Positions 1 to 8,959 are shown, counted from the stretch's first letter. The stretch is DNA of 28,483 bases from an uncultured Bacilli bacterium (GCA_947632495.1 CANRPL010000010.1:1-28483), one strand, 5' to 3'. Translations and numbers: made by a program. Notes: generated by a model from the letters alone, not told the origin.

Positions 1-23
1 AACTTATGTCTTTTTATGAAATA

Positions 24-59
24 AAATAGTGTCAGTGATTTTTCTCACCAACACTATTT
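24..59. other. Imperfect hairpin of unknown role
   Basis: A 9-bp outer stem (24-32 with 51-59), a CA/CA internal loop and a 4-bp inner stem (35-38 with 45-48) enclose a six-base loop. Neither flank has a clean run of T, although the minus-strand side is U-rich. It could be a terminator for a gene outside the window or a second terminator behind the lipoprotein gene. Its function cannot be decided from this window. Confidence 0.35.
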
Positions 60-71
60 ATAATACAACCA

Positions 72-98
72 AAAAAGATTGTTTGAAACAATCTTTTT
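72..98 (-). terminator. Intrinsic terminator of the lipoprotein gene
   Basis: A near-perfect palindrome pairs 77-84 with 86-93 and continues into A72-76 and T94-98. On the minus strand the stem is followed by a run of T (complement of A71-76). It overlaps the stop codon of the lipoprotein gene at 97-99. Confidence 0.75.
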
Positions 99-513
99 AT
101 TTGCATTTAGCAGTCATTTCCTCTAATTCTTTTTTAGCTTCATCATAAGTTAAATCTTCTAATTGGAAAGACTTTAAATCTTCCGAACTTAATTTAGTAA
201 CTGGAAGTTTAACAGTAATTTTAGCTTGTTTATCCGTTTTAGAAGCTTTACAAGTAATCTTATCACTAGTTTTTAATTCTGAACACATTTCATCTAAATC
301 ATCATCAGTAACAGTCACACCATCAGGAATTTCCATGGTAACAGTTTGTTCAGCATTTTGTAACTTTTTACCTGACTTATCAAATGTATACTTATAGTTG
401 ATAGTTGAGTCGTCAGTAGTTAAATCACAGTTTAATACTTTTTTATTTTCACAACCGGTTAAAGTTAAAAAAGCTATACCTCCAATAACAAAAAATTTAA
501 TTGTTTTATTCAT
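97..513 (-). CDS. Small secreted lipoprotein, function unknown
   Basis: This 138-residue protein has a short basic N-terminus, a hydrophobic stretch at residues 7-19 and a lipobox LTGC with the lipidated Cys at position 21. It should therefore be exported by Sec, lipidated by Lgt and anchored on the outer face of the membrane. The mature part is acidic and Lys-rich and holds four more cysteines (C29, C77, C88, C137), which could form two disulfides. I recognise no domain with confidence; it loosely resembles short Cys-containing lipoproteins (DUF1307-like) of low-GC Bacillota. It is transcribed alone: a TATAAT box lies at 537-542 and a strong terminator overlaps the stop. The ribosome site is weak (GGATGAT). 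Lipoprotein status is well supported; the role is unknown. Confidence 0.75.
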   Translation of the reverse strand: MNKTIKFFVIGGIAFLTLTGCENKKVLNCDLTTDDSTINYKYTFDKSGKKLQNAEQTVTMEIPDGVTVTDDDLDEMCSELKTSDKITCKASKTDKQAKITVKLPVTKLSSEDLKSFQLEDLTYDEAKKELEEMTAKCK

Positions 514-536
514 ATATCATCCAACTTTCTATCATA

Positions 537-542
537 ATTATA
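537..542 (-). promoter_or_regulatory. Probable -10 element for the lipoprotein gene
   Basis: A perfect TATAAT on the minus strand lies about 25 bp upstream of the start codon. The -35 region at 17-bp spacing (TAGTTA) is a poor match, so only the -10 is firmly supported. Confidence 0.45.
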
Positions 543-589
543 CCTTATTTTTAATTATATAACTAGATATTTTTACATATTACTAAATT

Positions 590-623
590 AATGATATCAT
601 TTTAAAGATTTTTTAATGATATC
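590..623. repeat. Inverted repeat at the 3' end of mfd
   Basis: The 9-bp arms 593-601 and 615-623 (GATATCATT and its complement) flank a 13-base loop. Positions 590-601 are also a 12-bp palindrome by themselves. The mfd stop codon (597-599) lies inside it. There is no good T tract, so terminator activity is uncertain. Confidence 0.35.
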
Positions 624-3600
624 TAATAGATCTAAAAGATAATAAATATAATGTTTATCTAAATTGATAGTGTCTAAAGTAATAATTAATTCTTTGTTTT
701 TCATGCCAAATCTAAATTTACGAGTTAAACTACAAACTTCCATAAATAATTTATCACCATCAACATTATTTGATATGTTAACTGGTAATGTTACCGCAAT
801 AAAATTTTTAGTTTGGTTTACCTTCTTAATACCTAAATTAGCCGCTAAATGTTCAAATAATTCTTCGTGCATATAGACGATAATATCTTCATTTAGAGTA
901 CCAAAACGATCTTCAAGTTCATGTTTAACTTTTTCTAGACTAGATTTAGAATCAATACTATTAATTTTTTGATGAATTTCAATTTTAAGATCTTCTTCAA
1001 TTACATAATTATCGGCAATAGTAGTAGCGACCTCTACTAATGGTTGACTTTCATTTGTTTCTTCTTCTTGATGAGGAATACCTTTTAATTTATCAACTTC
1101 TTCATTTAACATTTTAAGGAATAATTCTACCCCTACTGTATCAATAAAGCCAGCTTGTTCGCTACCTAAGATATCACCAGCACCTCTAATCGATAAATCA
1201 CGCATCGCAATAGCAAAACCACTACCTAGTTCAGTAAACTCTTTAATAACATTTAGACGTTTTGTTGCGACATCAGTTAGAGCACGACCTTTTTTATACA
1301 TTAAATAGCAATAGGCAATCTTATTACTACGACCAACACGACCTCTAATTTGATATAGTTGCGATAACCCAAAACGATCGGCATCCATTATAATCAAGGT
1401 ATTAACCGTTGGAATATCAATACCTGTTTCAATAATTGTCGTACAAAGAAGAATGTCATATTCACGATTTTGAAATTTAATCATTACTTCTTCTAATTCG
1501 TTTTTATTCATTTGACCGTGAGCACAGATAATTTTCGCTTCTGGAATAAGGTTATTCATTTCTCTAGCTTTAGCTTCCATATCATCGATATGATTGTATA
1601 GAATAAAAGCTTGGCCTTGGCGAGATAATTCTTTATATATGGCATCTTTAATAACTTGTTTATTTTCTTCTAAAACATAAGTCTGAACGGGATATCTATT
1701 TGATGGTGGTGTTTCAATCAATGATAAACTACGAACCCCAGCAATCGACATTTGCAAAGTTCGGGGAATAGGTGTCGCACTTAAGGTTAAAACATCAATA
1801 TTAGTCTTATATTGTTTAATCTTTTCCTTATGTTTAACACCAAAACGTTGTTCCTCATCAATAACAAGTAATCCTAAATTTTTGAATTGAATATCATCAC
1901 TTAAAAGGCGATGTGTACCAATTAATAAGTCTATCTTTCCTTCTTTTAAACGTTCAATAATATCCTTTTGTTTCTTTGAAGATATAAAACGGTTGATAAC
2001 TTCTATCTCAACATCAAAACCTTTAAAACGTTCAATAGCGTTATTATAATGTTGTGTAGATAAAATAGTCGTTGGACATAAAAACGCTACTTGTTTACCT
2101 GATAGTATCGCCTTAAAAATAGCACGAAAAGCTACTTCGGTTTTACCATATCCAACATCACCACAAAGTAATCTATCCATTGGCGTTGGCTTTTCCATAT
2201 CCTTTTTTACTTCATCAATTACCCTTAATTGATCAGGTGTTTCATCATAGACAAAGTTTTTCTCAAATTCAGTTTGAACATCATCATCTTTTAAGAAAGC
2301 AAAGCCTTTAGTACTTTCCCTTTCAGCATATAGTTTTAATAAATCACCGGCAATATTTTCAATTTTAGCACGAACTCTTAATTTCGTTTTTTGCCATTCT
2401 GTTCCCCCTAGTTTATTCAATTTGGGAATAGCGCCATCACTGGCAGAATATTTAGTTATCAACTCTAATTTTTCAACTGGAATATAAAGACGATCGCCAC
2501 CTTTATACTCAAGTTGTAAATAATCTTTCTTTAAGTTATTTTTCGTTAATGTTTTAATACCACAATATCTTCCAATACCATGAACATTATGAACAATATA
2601 ATCACCAATTTCTAATTTGTTAATATCACGTACTTTAGTACCTATTTTAAAATTAGTTTTATATACGGCATCAATATCTTTTTTATTAAAGATTTCTTTT
2701 TCGCTGATGACAACATATTTATCGATGATATAGCCCATATTAATATTTTTAACAATAACGTTAATCATATTGTCAATAATTTCATTTTCATTAGTAAAAA
2801 TAATATTATTATTGTCTAAATCATTTAATAATTTATTAGCTTTATAACGTGTTGATAAACAAATAATAACGGTATACTTTTGATTTAAATATTGATTTAA
2901 CCTAGTATTAATCTCACTACTAGTACCTTTAAAGTTATCTATTTCACTTACTTTATAATGATATGAGTCATTCTTTAAAGTATCATTATCAAAATTCATT
3001 AGATAATAGATATTATTCTGATGGTCAAGATCAAGCGCCGCCATATATCTAGTATCAAGAGGAAGATTATTAGAAATAGTATATTCTTTCATTTCATCTA
3101 GCAATAACTCATAACTAGTTAAAATGGAATTATAATCGTTGATATAAATGTTACCATCAATATAATCCTTGATAGTAACAGGATCCATATATTCAGTAAT
3201 CATCCGATATGGTAATTCTTGATCTAACTTTTCACCAATAATAAATTCTGTATTAGGGACAATTGTTACTTCATTTAATTTTTTAATTGTTAATTGGCTA
3301 TCAACATTAAATTCTCTAATACTATCAATAGTATCTCCCCAAAATTCGATACGAATAGGATTGTTACAACCTAATGGAAAAAGATCAATAACAAAACCAC
3401 GAATAGCCATTTCACCGGTCTTATTAACAACCGTTTCCCGTGTATAACCCAAATTATATAATTTAGATACTAAATCATTAGGTGAAAAATCATTATTCAC
3501 TTTAAGCGTAATAATACTATCATAATACTTTTCTTTTGGTGGTAAAAAGCGCAAAAAACCCATTAGGTTAGTGACGATGATTTTATTACCATGACTTAAT

Positions 3601-3878
3601 TGATTTAATGTTTCTAGTCTTGTTATTTTAAGTTCTGGAGATATCGCTAAAGCCTCACTAGTTAAAAAATCATCCATAGGAAATAGTAAGACATCATCTG
3701 TATAATTATTAAAAATTTGAAAGAAATGATTAGCTTCATACAATGAATTAGTTAAAAAGATAGTAGCTTTTTTTTCCACGCAAAAATGATTAAAAACATA
3801 AAGAGCTTTTAATTCATCATTTAAACCAATAATAGTATGAGCATCTGTTTTGCTTAAGACGCTATTAAAAAAAGCCAT
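597..3878 (-). CDS. mfd: Transcription-repair coupling factor Mfd
   Basis: Mfd is the ATP-driven translocase that pushes RNA polymerase off DNA lesions and recruits UvrA for strand-specific excision repair. The 1093-residue protein has a UvrB-like N-terminal region (about 1-300), then the RNA-polymerase-interacting domain (about 415-480, containing NVHGIGRY). The superfamily 2 helicase follows, with Walker A GDVGYGKT at 573-580, Walker B DEEQ at 674-677, SATPIPRTL at about 700 and the QIRGRVGRS motif near 850. A C-terminal TRCF domain ends the protein. It is somewhat shorter than the roughly 1150-1180 residues usual in Bacilli, but no motif is missing. The ATG is preceded by a strong AGGAGG. 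It follows pth, as in Bacillus subtilis, with only a weak hairpin between them, so it is probably partly co-transcribed. Confidence 0.97.
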   Translation of the reverse strand: MAFFNSVLSKTDAHTIIGLNDELKALYVFNHFCVEKKATIFLTNSLYEANHFFQIFNNYTDDVLLFPMDDFLTSEALAISPELKITRLETLNQLSHGNKIIVTNLMGFLRFLPPKEKYYDSIITLKVNNDFSPNDLVSKLYNLGYTRETVVNKTGEMAIRGFVIDLFPLGCNNPIRIEFWGDTIDSIREFNVDSQLTIKKLNEVTIVPNTEFIIGEKLDQELPYRMITEYMDPVTIKDYIDGNIYINDYNSILTSYELLLDEMKEYTISNNLPLDTRYMAALDLDHQNNIYYLMNFDNDTLKNDSYHYKVSEIDNFKGTSSEINTRLNQYLNQKYTVIICLSTRYKANKLLNDLDNNNIIFTNENEIIDNMINVIVKNINMGYIIDKYVVISEKEIFNKKDIDAVYKTNFKIGTKVRDINKLEIGDYIVHNVHGIGRYCGIKTLTKNNLKKDYLQLEYKGGDRLYIPVEKLELITKYSASDGAIPKLNKLGGTEWQKTKLRVRAKIENIAGDLLKLYAERESTKGFAFLKDDDVQTEFEKNFVYDETPDQLRVIDEVKKDMEKPTPMDRLLCGDVGYGKTEVAFRAIFKAILSGKQVAFLCPTTILSTQHYNNAIERFKGFDVEIEVINRFISSKKQKDIIERLKEGKIDLLIGTHRLLSDDIQFKNLGLLVIDEEQRFGVKHKEKIKQYKTNIDVLTLSATPIPRTLQMSIAGVRSLSLIETPPSNRYPVQTYVLEENKQVIKDAIYKELSRQGQAFILYNHIDDMEAKAREMNNLIPEAKIICAHGQMNKNELEEVMIKFQNREYDILLCTTIIETGIDIPTVNTLIIMDADRFGLSQLYQIRGRVGRSNKIAYCYLMYKKGRALTDVATKRLNVIKEFTELGSGFAIAMRDLSIRGAGDILGSEQAGFIDTVGVELFLKMLNEEVDKLKGIPHQEEETNESQPLVEVATTIADNYVIEEDLKIEIHQKINSIDSKSSLEKVKHELEDRFGTLNEDIIVYMHEELFEHLAANLGIKKVNQTKNFIAVTLPVNISNNVDGDKLFMEVCSLTRKFRFGMKNKELIITLDTINLDKHYIYYLLDLLDIIKKSLK

Positions 3879-3893
3879 AATATCCTCCTAGCG

Positions 3894-3915
3894 AAAAAAG
3901 ATACCTTTTAGTATC
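3894..3915 (-). terminator. Weak terminator between pth and mfd
   Basis: A 5-bp stem (3900-3904 with 3911-3915), a six-base loop and a T6 tail (complement of A3894-3899) directly overlap the pth stop codon. The short A/T-rich stem suggests partial termination with read-through into mfd. Confidence 0.4.
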
Positions 3916-4474
3916 ATCGTTTATTATATTTATTCATTAAATTGTCAAAAGATAGTTGCGAATAATCTTTAAATACTTCAACTACAATATCAAAAACAGC
4001 ATCTAATTGTTCTTTTTCTTCTGACGTAAATTTACCTAAAACATAGTCTTTAGTATCCACTAATTTATTATTAGAGATACCTATTTTCATTCTTTTATAA
4101 CCTTGTGTATGAAGATGTAATTCAATATTTTTAAGACCGTTATGGCCTCCATTACCGCCTTGATAACGTAAACGATAGGTACCTACTTCCGTATCTAAAT
4201 CATCATGAATAATAAATAAATCGTCAATATCTACTTTAAAGTAATTAACAAAATCACTAATTACTTCTCCTGATAAATTCATATATTTACCTGGTTTAAG
4301 AAAGATATACTTTTCACCATTATACATCGTTTCAGCATAATTACCACTAAATTTATTTTTATCAAAAGTAATACCCAAGTAATTAGCAATTTTATCTAAA
4401 GCCATAAAACCAACATTGTGACGAGTATTTTCATACTCTTTTCCCGGATTACCCAATCCAACAATAAGTTTCAT
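3914..4474 (-). CDS. pth: Peptidyl-tRNA hydrolase
   Basis: Pth cleaves the ester bond of peptidyl-tRNAs that fall off the ribosome, recycling tRNA in the cytoplasm; the bacterial enzyme is essential. The 186-residue protein is of normal length and carries the family residues: N9 in VGLGNPG, catalytic H19 in RHNVG, N66 in YMNLSG, D91 in IHDDLD and N112 in GGHNGL. It starts four bases downstream of rsmI in the same operon and precedes mfd. The pth-mfd order is conserved in Bacilli. The start ATG is supported by the invariant N-terminus beginning at residue 1. Confidence 0.97.
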   Translation of the reverse strand: MKLIVGLGNPGKEYENTRHNVGFMALDKIANYLGITFDKNKFSGNYAETMYNGEKYIFLKPGKYMNLSGEVISDFVNYFKVDIDDLFIIHDDLDTEVGTYRLRYQGGNGGHNGLKNIELHLHTQGYKRMKIGISNNKLVDTKDYVLGKFTSEEKEQLDAVFDIVVEVFKDYSQLSFDNLMNKYNKR

Positions 4475-4479
4475 CTATA

Positions 4480-5325
4480 TCACTTTCCTTGATTTTTGAT
4501 ATATTCATCATATACTTCACTTTTCTTAAGATGTCTTTCTTTCGCAACTAATTTAATGGCTTCCATACTATTATATCCTTCTTCAAGATATAAGTTAATA
4601 TGTTCCATTAATGACATTGTAAAGTTCTTAATTTCAGTGTTACCTTCTAAAACTATTACCAATTCCCCTTTAAAATCAATATTATCGTTTACTATTTCAG
4701 CAAGAGTACCACGATATATTTCTTCATATTTTTTGGTTATTTCCCGGGAAATAGACACTTTTCTATCATTTCCCATGACAATTAACATGTCGTTTAACGT
4801 TTCCTTTATACGATGAGGAGCTTCATAAAAAAGAATAGTTGCTTTCTCATCTTTTAAAGCCTCTAATTCTTTAATACGCGCTGCTGATTTACTATTTAAA
4901 AAGCCATAAAAGAGAAATGGTTTAGGGCTAATACCTGACATTATTAAAGCAGGAATCAAAGCATTAGCGCCAGGTAAGCCAACAACGTTGTATCCAGCAT
5001 CAATCGCAAAACGTGCTAATTCAAAGCCTGGATCACTAATAACAGGGGTTCCTCTATCGCTTACGACGCCAACATTCATACCTTCCCCTAAATATTTAAG
5101 TAATTTTTCTTTATTGTTTATTTCGTTATGTTCATGATTAGATATCATTTTTTTAGTTATATCTAAATATTTTAAAAGTTTACCTGTTTCACGCGTATCT
5201 TCGCAAAACAAAATATCAACTTCTTTTAAAGTCTTAACCGTACGATAGGTTAAATCATCCATATTACCAATAGGTGTAGGTATCAAATATAAAGTTGTAC
5301 TACCATCATAACTTTTCTGTGACAT
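4480..5325 (-). CDS. rsmI: 16S rRNA (cytidine1402-2'-O)-methyltransferase RsmI
   Basis: RsmI uses S-adenosylmethionine to methylate the 2'-OH of C1402 in the decoding centre of 16S rRNA. The 281-residue protein is a tetrapyrrole-methylase-fold enzyme: an N-terminal YLIPTPIGN motif (residues 13-21), CEDTRET near 41, SDRGTPVISDPG near 89-100 and an LPGANA loop near 117 that form the cofactor site. The usual Ala in SDAGTP is Arg here, a minor variant. It is called YabC/YraL in older annotation. It sits between yabB and pth with gaps of four bases on each side, so it is clearly co-transcribed and probably translationally coupled. Confidence 0.95.
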   Translation of the reverse strand: MSQKSYDGSTTLYLIPTPIGNMDDLTYRTVKTLKEVDILFCEDTRETGKLLKYLDITKKMISNHEHNEINNKEKLLKYLGEGMNVGVVSDRGTPVISDPGFELARFAIDAGYNVVGLPGANALIPALIMSGISPKPFLFYGFLNSKSAARIKELEALKDEKATILFYEAPHRIKETLNDMLIVMGNDRKVSISREITKKYEEIYRGTLAEIVNDNIDFKGELVIVLEGNTEIKNFTMSLMEHINLYLEEGYNSMEAIKLVAKERHLKKSEVYDEYIKNQGK

Positions 5326-5329
5326 TTAA

Positions 5330-6052
5330 TCACTCCTCAAACATCTTTCTTATTTCATCAGTATATTCACCATCAGCTTGATGCGAATATAATGGTGGAT
5401 ATATTTTTAATCCTGGTCGACCATTTTTTCGTCCCTCAATTAATAAGATATTAGCTTCCTTATCTGGGTGTGGATAAACCAAACGCATCCTTTTAGGTTC
5501 AATATTATTCTTACGCATTTCAGTAATGATATCAATTAATCTTTCAGGTCGATGAACTAAAGCAATAGTGCCATTATTACTAAGTAAATATTTAGCAATA
5601 ACCATTATTTGTTCTAGATTTAACATTTTTTCATGACGCGCTACTGTCTTATAATCGTTATCATTGACATTAGAATCTTTTTTATACTTAAAAAATGGTG
5701 GATTACAAGTTATTAAATCAAAACTACAACTTTCATATTGGCGGTAAATATCGTTAATATCACCATGAACAATTGTTATTTGATCTTCTAAATGATCAAT
5801 TTTAACACTTTCTAAAGCCAAATTATAAGATTCTTCTTGAATTTCAACGCCAGTAATGTGCGCTGATGTTTTAGTAGACAAAATAAGAGGTATCGGAGCA
5901 TTTCCACATCCGATATCCATAATCTTTTTAGTATTTTTAGTTAATGAAACAAAATTAGGTAATAATACAGAATCTAATGAAAAATTAAACATTTCGGTAT
6001 CCTGCATAATATATAAATTCTTATATCCTAATAAATAATTAGTTACTTTCAT
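5330..6052 (-). CDS. tRNA1(Val) (adenine37-N6)-methyltransferase-like, YabB/TrmN6 family
   Basis: This is a 240-residue class I methyltransferase. The cofactor loop DIGCGNAPIP is at residues 46-55, the acidic residue ending strand 2 is in GVEIQ (about 68-72), and the N6-adenine signature NPPF is at 117-120. Family members methylate A37 of tRNA(Val) in E. coli (YfiC); the Bacillus homologue YabB occupies the same slot, so tRNA modification is likely but the exact substrate is inferred. I chose the ATG at 6052: it has AAGGAAAG just upstream, whereas the longer frame opens with TTG at 6073 inside ricT and has no such site. With this start it overlaps the end of ricT by 14 bases. Bacillus yabA, which normally precedes it, is absent. 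Confidence 0.85.
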   Translation of the reverse strand: MKVTNYLLGYKNLYIMQDTEMFNFSLDSVLLPNFVSLTKNTKKIMDIGCGNAPIPLILSTKTSAHITGVEIQEESYNLALESVKIDHLEDQITIVHGDINDIYRQYESCSFDLITCNPPFFKYKKDSNVNDNDYKTVARHEKMLNLEQIMVIAKYLLSNNGTIALVHRPERLIDIITEMRKNNIEPKRMRLVYPHPDKEANILLIEGRKNGRPGLKIYPPLYSHQADGEYTDEIRKMFEE

Positions 6053-6836
6053 TACTTTCCTTTTTAAATTCAACGATTCCTACATCAGAAATATTTACCT
6101 TATATGTTTGCGCTAAAACATCAACCGAAACAACTTTGCCTTCGCCTTTATCAGTCTTAATCTTTTTATTCATTTGAGGCATATCTTTACCATATTCTTT
6201 ATAGCATTCATTTTCATATTTTAAACAACATAATAAACGACCACAAATACCATTAATCTTTGATGGATTTAAAGCAATATTTTGGGTTTTGGCCATATTG
6301 ATAGATATAGAATCAAAATCATTCATAAATTTAGAACAGCATAAAGGACATCCACATTGTCCATAACCACCAACTTCTTTAGCGCGATCACGAACACCAA
6401 TTTGGCGTAATTCAATACGAGTTTTAAAACTATTAGCTAAATCTTTAGCTAAACTACGAAAGTCAACACGACTATCAGCCATAAAGCGAAAAAATAGTTG
6501 GTTACGGTCATGCGTAAAAGAAGCATCAATAATATACATATTTAATTTATATTTTTCAGCTAATTCACGAGCTTTTTGTAAAGCTTTATGAGCATCTTTA
6601 AGATTTTTTTCATGCTTTTTAAGATCATCTTTGGTGGCCAAATTTAAAACAGGATTTAAAGGCGCTACTAAAGTTTCTTCACTTATTTCCTTAATATCAG
6701 TTACAATTGTTCCAAATTGCAACCCTCTTTCTGTTTCAACTATGACATTATCCCCTATTTTTAATTCTAAATCATTAGGTGAAAAATTATATACTTTTCC
6801 TTTATCTTTAAAAGTAACACCGATTACTTTTATCAT
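6039..6836 (-). CDS. ricT: RicT (YaaT), PSP1-domain regulator of RNA maturation
   Basis: RicT forms the Fe-S-bearing Y-complex with RicA and RicF in Bacillus subtilis, which directs RNase Y cleavage and influences sporulation, competence and biofilm genes. The 265-residue protein has the PSP1 region (about 60-150) and the family cysteines: C161, C163, C166, C167 in CGCPLCC and C198, C203, C204 in CGRLLCC, plus C211. These are the candidate cluster ligands. It follows holB by two bases, the Bacillus order. RicA and RicF are not in this window, so whether the whole complex exists is unknown. Confidence 0.93.
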   Translation of the reverse strand: MIKVIGVTFKDKGKVYNFSPNDLELKIGDNVIVETERGLQFGTIVTDIKEISEETLVAPLNPVLNLATKDDLKKHEKNLKDAHKALQKARELAEKYKLNMYIIDASFTHDRNQLFFRFMADSRVDFRSLAKDLANSFKTRIELRQIGVRDRAKEVGGYGQCGCPLCCSKFMNDFDSISINMAKTQNIALNPSKINGICGRLLCCLKYENECYKEYGKDMPQMNKKIKTDKGEGKVVSVDVLAQTYKVNISDVGIVEFKKESNESN

Positions 6837-6838
6837 AC

Positions 6839-7789
6839 TTACACCTCACTTATTAAGATTACAAGCTTGTCCATTAATAAATTCATATTCAAATTATACT
6901 TGATATTAGCTTTTAATGTTGTTAATATTTTTAATTTAGATGAAACACTATCAACATTATTAATCGCTACTATTTCATCAAGTTGTGATGAAAAATCTTT
7001 AAAATATTGGCATTCAATACCTAACATTTTATTTAAAACATCTTTATAATACAATACAAAAAGTTCAAAAGCAACAGATAACTTTTTGCGATCATTAAAT
7101 TGCTCAAGAAAACTCTTATTACGATATATAATAGTATCCAATTTCTTTTTTTCTAAAAAAGAAATATATTCATCAACTGCTGTTAAATACGTCTTCCCAT
7201 CTTCAGAGATAAATTGTTGATAACTAGTATTATCGCTGAATAAATAAGAGCCAATCGTTTGAATAGAGCTATCAAAATGCTTATTATTTTTTTTAAAAGA
7301 TAATATTTGACAGCGTGAAACGATGGTATCTAATAACTGATACATATTATTCGTTAATAATATAGCAATAATGCCTTCTGGTGGCTCTTCTAAAAACTTA
7401 AGTAGAGCATTAGCTGCATAGGTATTTAGCTTTTCAGCTTCATTAATTATATATATTTTTTTATTACCAATCAATGATTTTTTCATAAATTGTTGTTGTA
7501 AATCTTCTAATTGTTCTTTTTTAATCCATTGTCCATCGGTACTAATTACTTTTATTTCAAGAAAGTTACCAGTATCAATATTATGGCACTGACGACAATT
7601 GGCACATTCTTGATTATTAGTATAATTATGTGGACACAACAAAAATTTAGCAAATGCTAAAGCCATTTCTAGACCTTTATCGTATCCATTTAGTTCAAAA
7701 AGATAAGCATGTGAGTATTTATCTTTAGTTGTAGCGTTTTTTAAGACACGATAAATGATAGGTTGTTCTTCTATAAATTCATCTAACAT
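6839..7789 (-). CDS. holB: DNA polymerase III delta' subunit
   Basis: HolB is the non-ATP-hydrolysing stator of the clamp loader, working with DnaX and HolA to load the DnaN ring. The 316-residue protein has a degenerate P-loop region (LFELNGYDKG, residues 30-39), a zinc site (C52, C62, C65, C68) and an intact core: INEAEKL near 120, then ALLKFLEEPPEG and the SRC motif. It thus keeps exactly the segment that DnaX in this window appears to lack. It lies 12 bases after the bofA-like gene. Bacillus tmk, yaaQ and yaaR, which normally sit upstream, are missing here. Confidence 0.93.
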   Translation of the reverse strand: MLDEFIEEQPIIYRVLKNATTKDKYSHAYLFELNGYDKGLEMALAFAKFLLCPHNYTNNQECANCRQCHNIDTGNFLEIKVISTDGQWIKKEQLEDLQQQFMKKSLIGNKKIYIINEAEKLNTYAANALLKFLEEPPEGIIAILLTNNMYQLLDTIVSRCQILSFKKNNKHFDSSIQTIGSYLFSDNTSYQQFISEDGKTYLTAVDEYISFLEKKKLDTIIYRNKSFLEQFNDRKKLSVAFELFVLYYKDVLNKMLGIECQYFKDFSSQLDEIVAINNVDSVSSKLKILTTLKANIKYNLNMNLLMDKLVILISEV

Positions 7790-7801
7790 AATTACACCTA
7801 C

Positions 7802-7987
7802 TTAAAATGCGTACATTAAAATAATAATTAAACTTACTAAACCAGGTACCCCAAATAAACCAACATATCCTATAGTTAACAAATTAAGAGGAATTAGTAA
7901 ATTAAGGGGTTCCGCTAAAACATTATAACCATAGATAAAAAAAGCCGCAACTAATAGTCTTTTTATTACTTTTAATACTTTTGACAT
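7802..7987 (-). CDS. bofA: BofA-like integral membrane protein
   Basis: A 61-residue hydrophobic protein with two predicted membrane segments (about 9-25 and 35-59) and a short basic N-terminus. Its C-terminal half, with NLLTIG followed by LFGVPGLVSLIIIL, matches the BofA family, whose Bacillus member inhibits the SpoIVFB protease that activates sigma-K during sporulation. Its place directly after recR matches the recR-yaaL-bofA order of Bacillus and supports the call. I chose ATG 7987, which has AGGTGAT upstream; the longer frame begins with TTG at 8014 and has no site. No sporulation gene is otherwise seen here, so its present function may differ. Confidence 0.75.
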   Translation of the reverse strand: MSKVLKVIKRLLVAAFFIYGYNVLAEPLNLLIPLNLLTIGYVGLFGVPGLVSLIIILMYAF

Positions 7988-8030
7988 ACTATCACCTAGT
8001 TTATAATATGCCAAAAAATGGCAATCAGAA

Positions 8031-8639
8031 CTATTTATCCTCGGTTACCTTTTTTCGATTCTCTAAAGCTAATTCTAACGTAAGTGTATCAACATAATCA
8101 ATTTCTGTTCCAAGTGGAACACCGTGCGCTATTTTAGATACAATAACGTCAGTATTACTTAATAATTTTGAAATATAAAGTGACGTTGTTTCTCCTTCAA
8201 TACTTGGTTTTACAGCTAAAATTACCTCTTTTACCTTATCTTTTTTGATACGCGCTATTAAAGCATCAAGATTAATATCTTCAGGATTTATTCCTTCAAG
8301 TGGAGATATTAAACCATTAATAACATGATAATAACCATTGTATGATCCGATACGTTCAAATAGGACGATACTTTTAGGATCTTCTACAACACAAAGAAGA
8401 TTCTTATCACGTTTTTTATCCTTGCAAATATCACATAAGTCATCTTCAGCATAATTATTACATTTTGTACATCTTTTTATTTTAGATTTACTATCAGAAA
8501 TTGATTGTGCAAATTGATTGATAACATCTTCATCTAAATCTAAAACAGCTAAAGCATAACGTTCAGCTGTTTTATCACCTATACCAGGTATTTTTTTAAA
8601 ACATTCTATTAGTTTTTGAATCGTTTGGGGATAAAACAT
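8031..8639 (-). CDS. recR: Recombination mediator RecR
   Basis: RecR works with RecO and RecF to load RecA at gaps. The 202-residue protein has the N-terminal helix-hairpin-helix (IPGIGDKTAERYA, about 17-29), a four-cysteine zinc finger (C57, C60, C69, C72), a Toprim domain starting at CVVEDP (E86) and a C-terminal Walker-like region. Two usually conserved stretches differ slightly: AVKPSIEGETT in place of the common ATNPTVEGEAT form, and AHGVPLGTEIDY in place of the ARGLPVGGDLEY form. Its start codon overlaps the stop of ybaB (TAATG), so the two are translationally coupled. Confidence 0.96.
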   Translation of the reverse strand: MFYPQTIQKLIECFKKIPGIGDKTAERYALAVLDLDEDVINQFAQSISDSKSKIKRCTKCNNYAEDDLCDICKDKKRDKNLLCVVEDPKSIVLFERIGSYNGYYHVINGLISPLEGINPEDINLDALIARIKKDKVKEVILAVKPSIEGETTSLYISKLLSNTDVIVSKIAHGVPLGTEIDYVDTLTLELALENRKKVTEDK

Positions 8640-8944
8640 TAAAATAGTCCTGGAATATTAGGCATACCTTTGGTAAAGGCACCCATTGTTTCTTCTGTCT
8701 CTTTATCAATTTGTTTTGTTGCATCATTAAGTGCAACAACAATCATATCTTCTAATACTTCAATATCATCTTTAGCTAAATCTTCAGCATCAATCTTAAC
8801 ACTTTTTACCTCTTTTTTACCATTCATTACAACTGTGACAAGGGAACTCTTACCCGTAAATTCTTTATTATTTAATTCTTCTTGCGCTTTAGTCATATCA
8901 CGTTGAAGTTTTTGTACTTGCTTCATCATAGCTTGCATATTCAT
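8639..8944 (-). CDS. ybaB: Nucleoid-associated protein YbaB/EbfC family
   Basis: A 101-residue protein of the YbaB/EbfC family (YaaK in Bacillus), dimeric DNA-binding proteins of uncertain exact role, almost always encoded between dnaX and recR. It has the Met/Gln-rich N-terminal helix (MNMQAMMKQVQKLQRDM), a central strand region and the family end TKGMPNIPGLF. It starts 15 bases after dnaX with a clear GAAGGA site and overlaps recR by one base. Confidence 0.94.
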   Translation of the reverse strand: MNMQAMMKQVQKLQRDMTKAQEELNNKEFTGKSSLVTVVMNGKKEVKSVKIDAEDLAKDDIEVLEDMIVVALNDATKQIDKETEETMGAFTKGMPNIPGLF

Positions 8945-8959
8945 ATTTATTCCTTCTTT

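Noticed and set aside
5185..5200. TGTTTCACGCGTATCT, a parS-like half site in rsmI
   Set aside because: Only the left arm and part of the right side match; the right arm of the palindrome is broken, and it encodes the conserved DTRETGK motif.
8009..8023. TGCCA-AAAAA-TGGCA hairpin between recR and the bofA-like gene
   Set aside because: The stem is only 5 bp and no T tract follows on the minus strand, so neither terminator nor operator can be argued.
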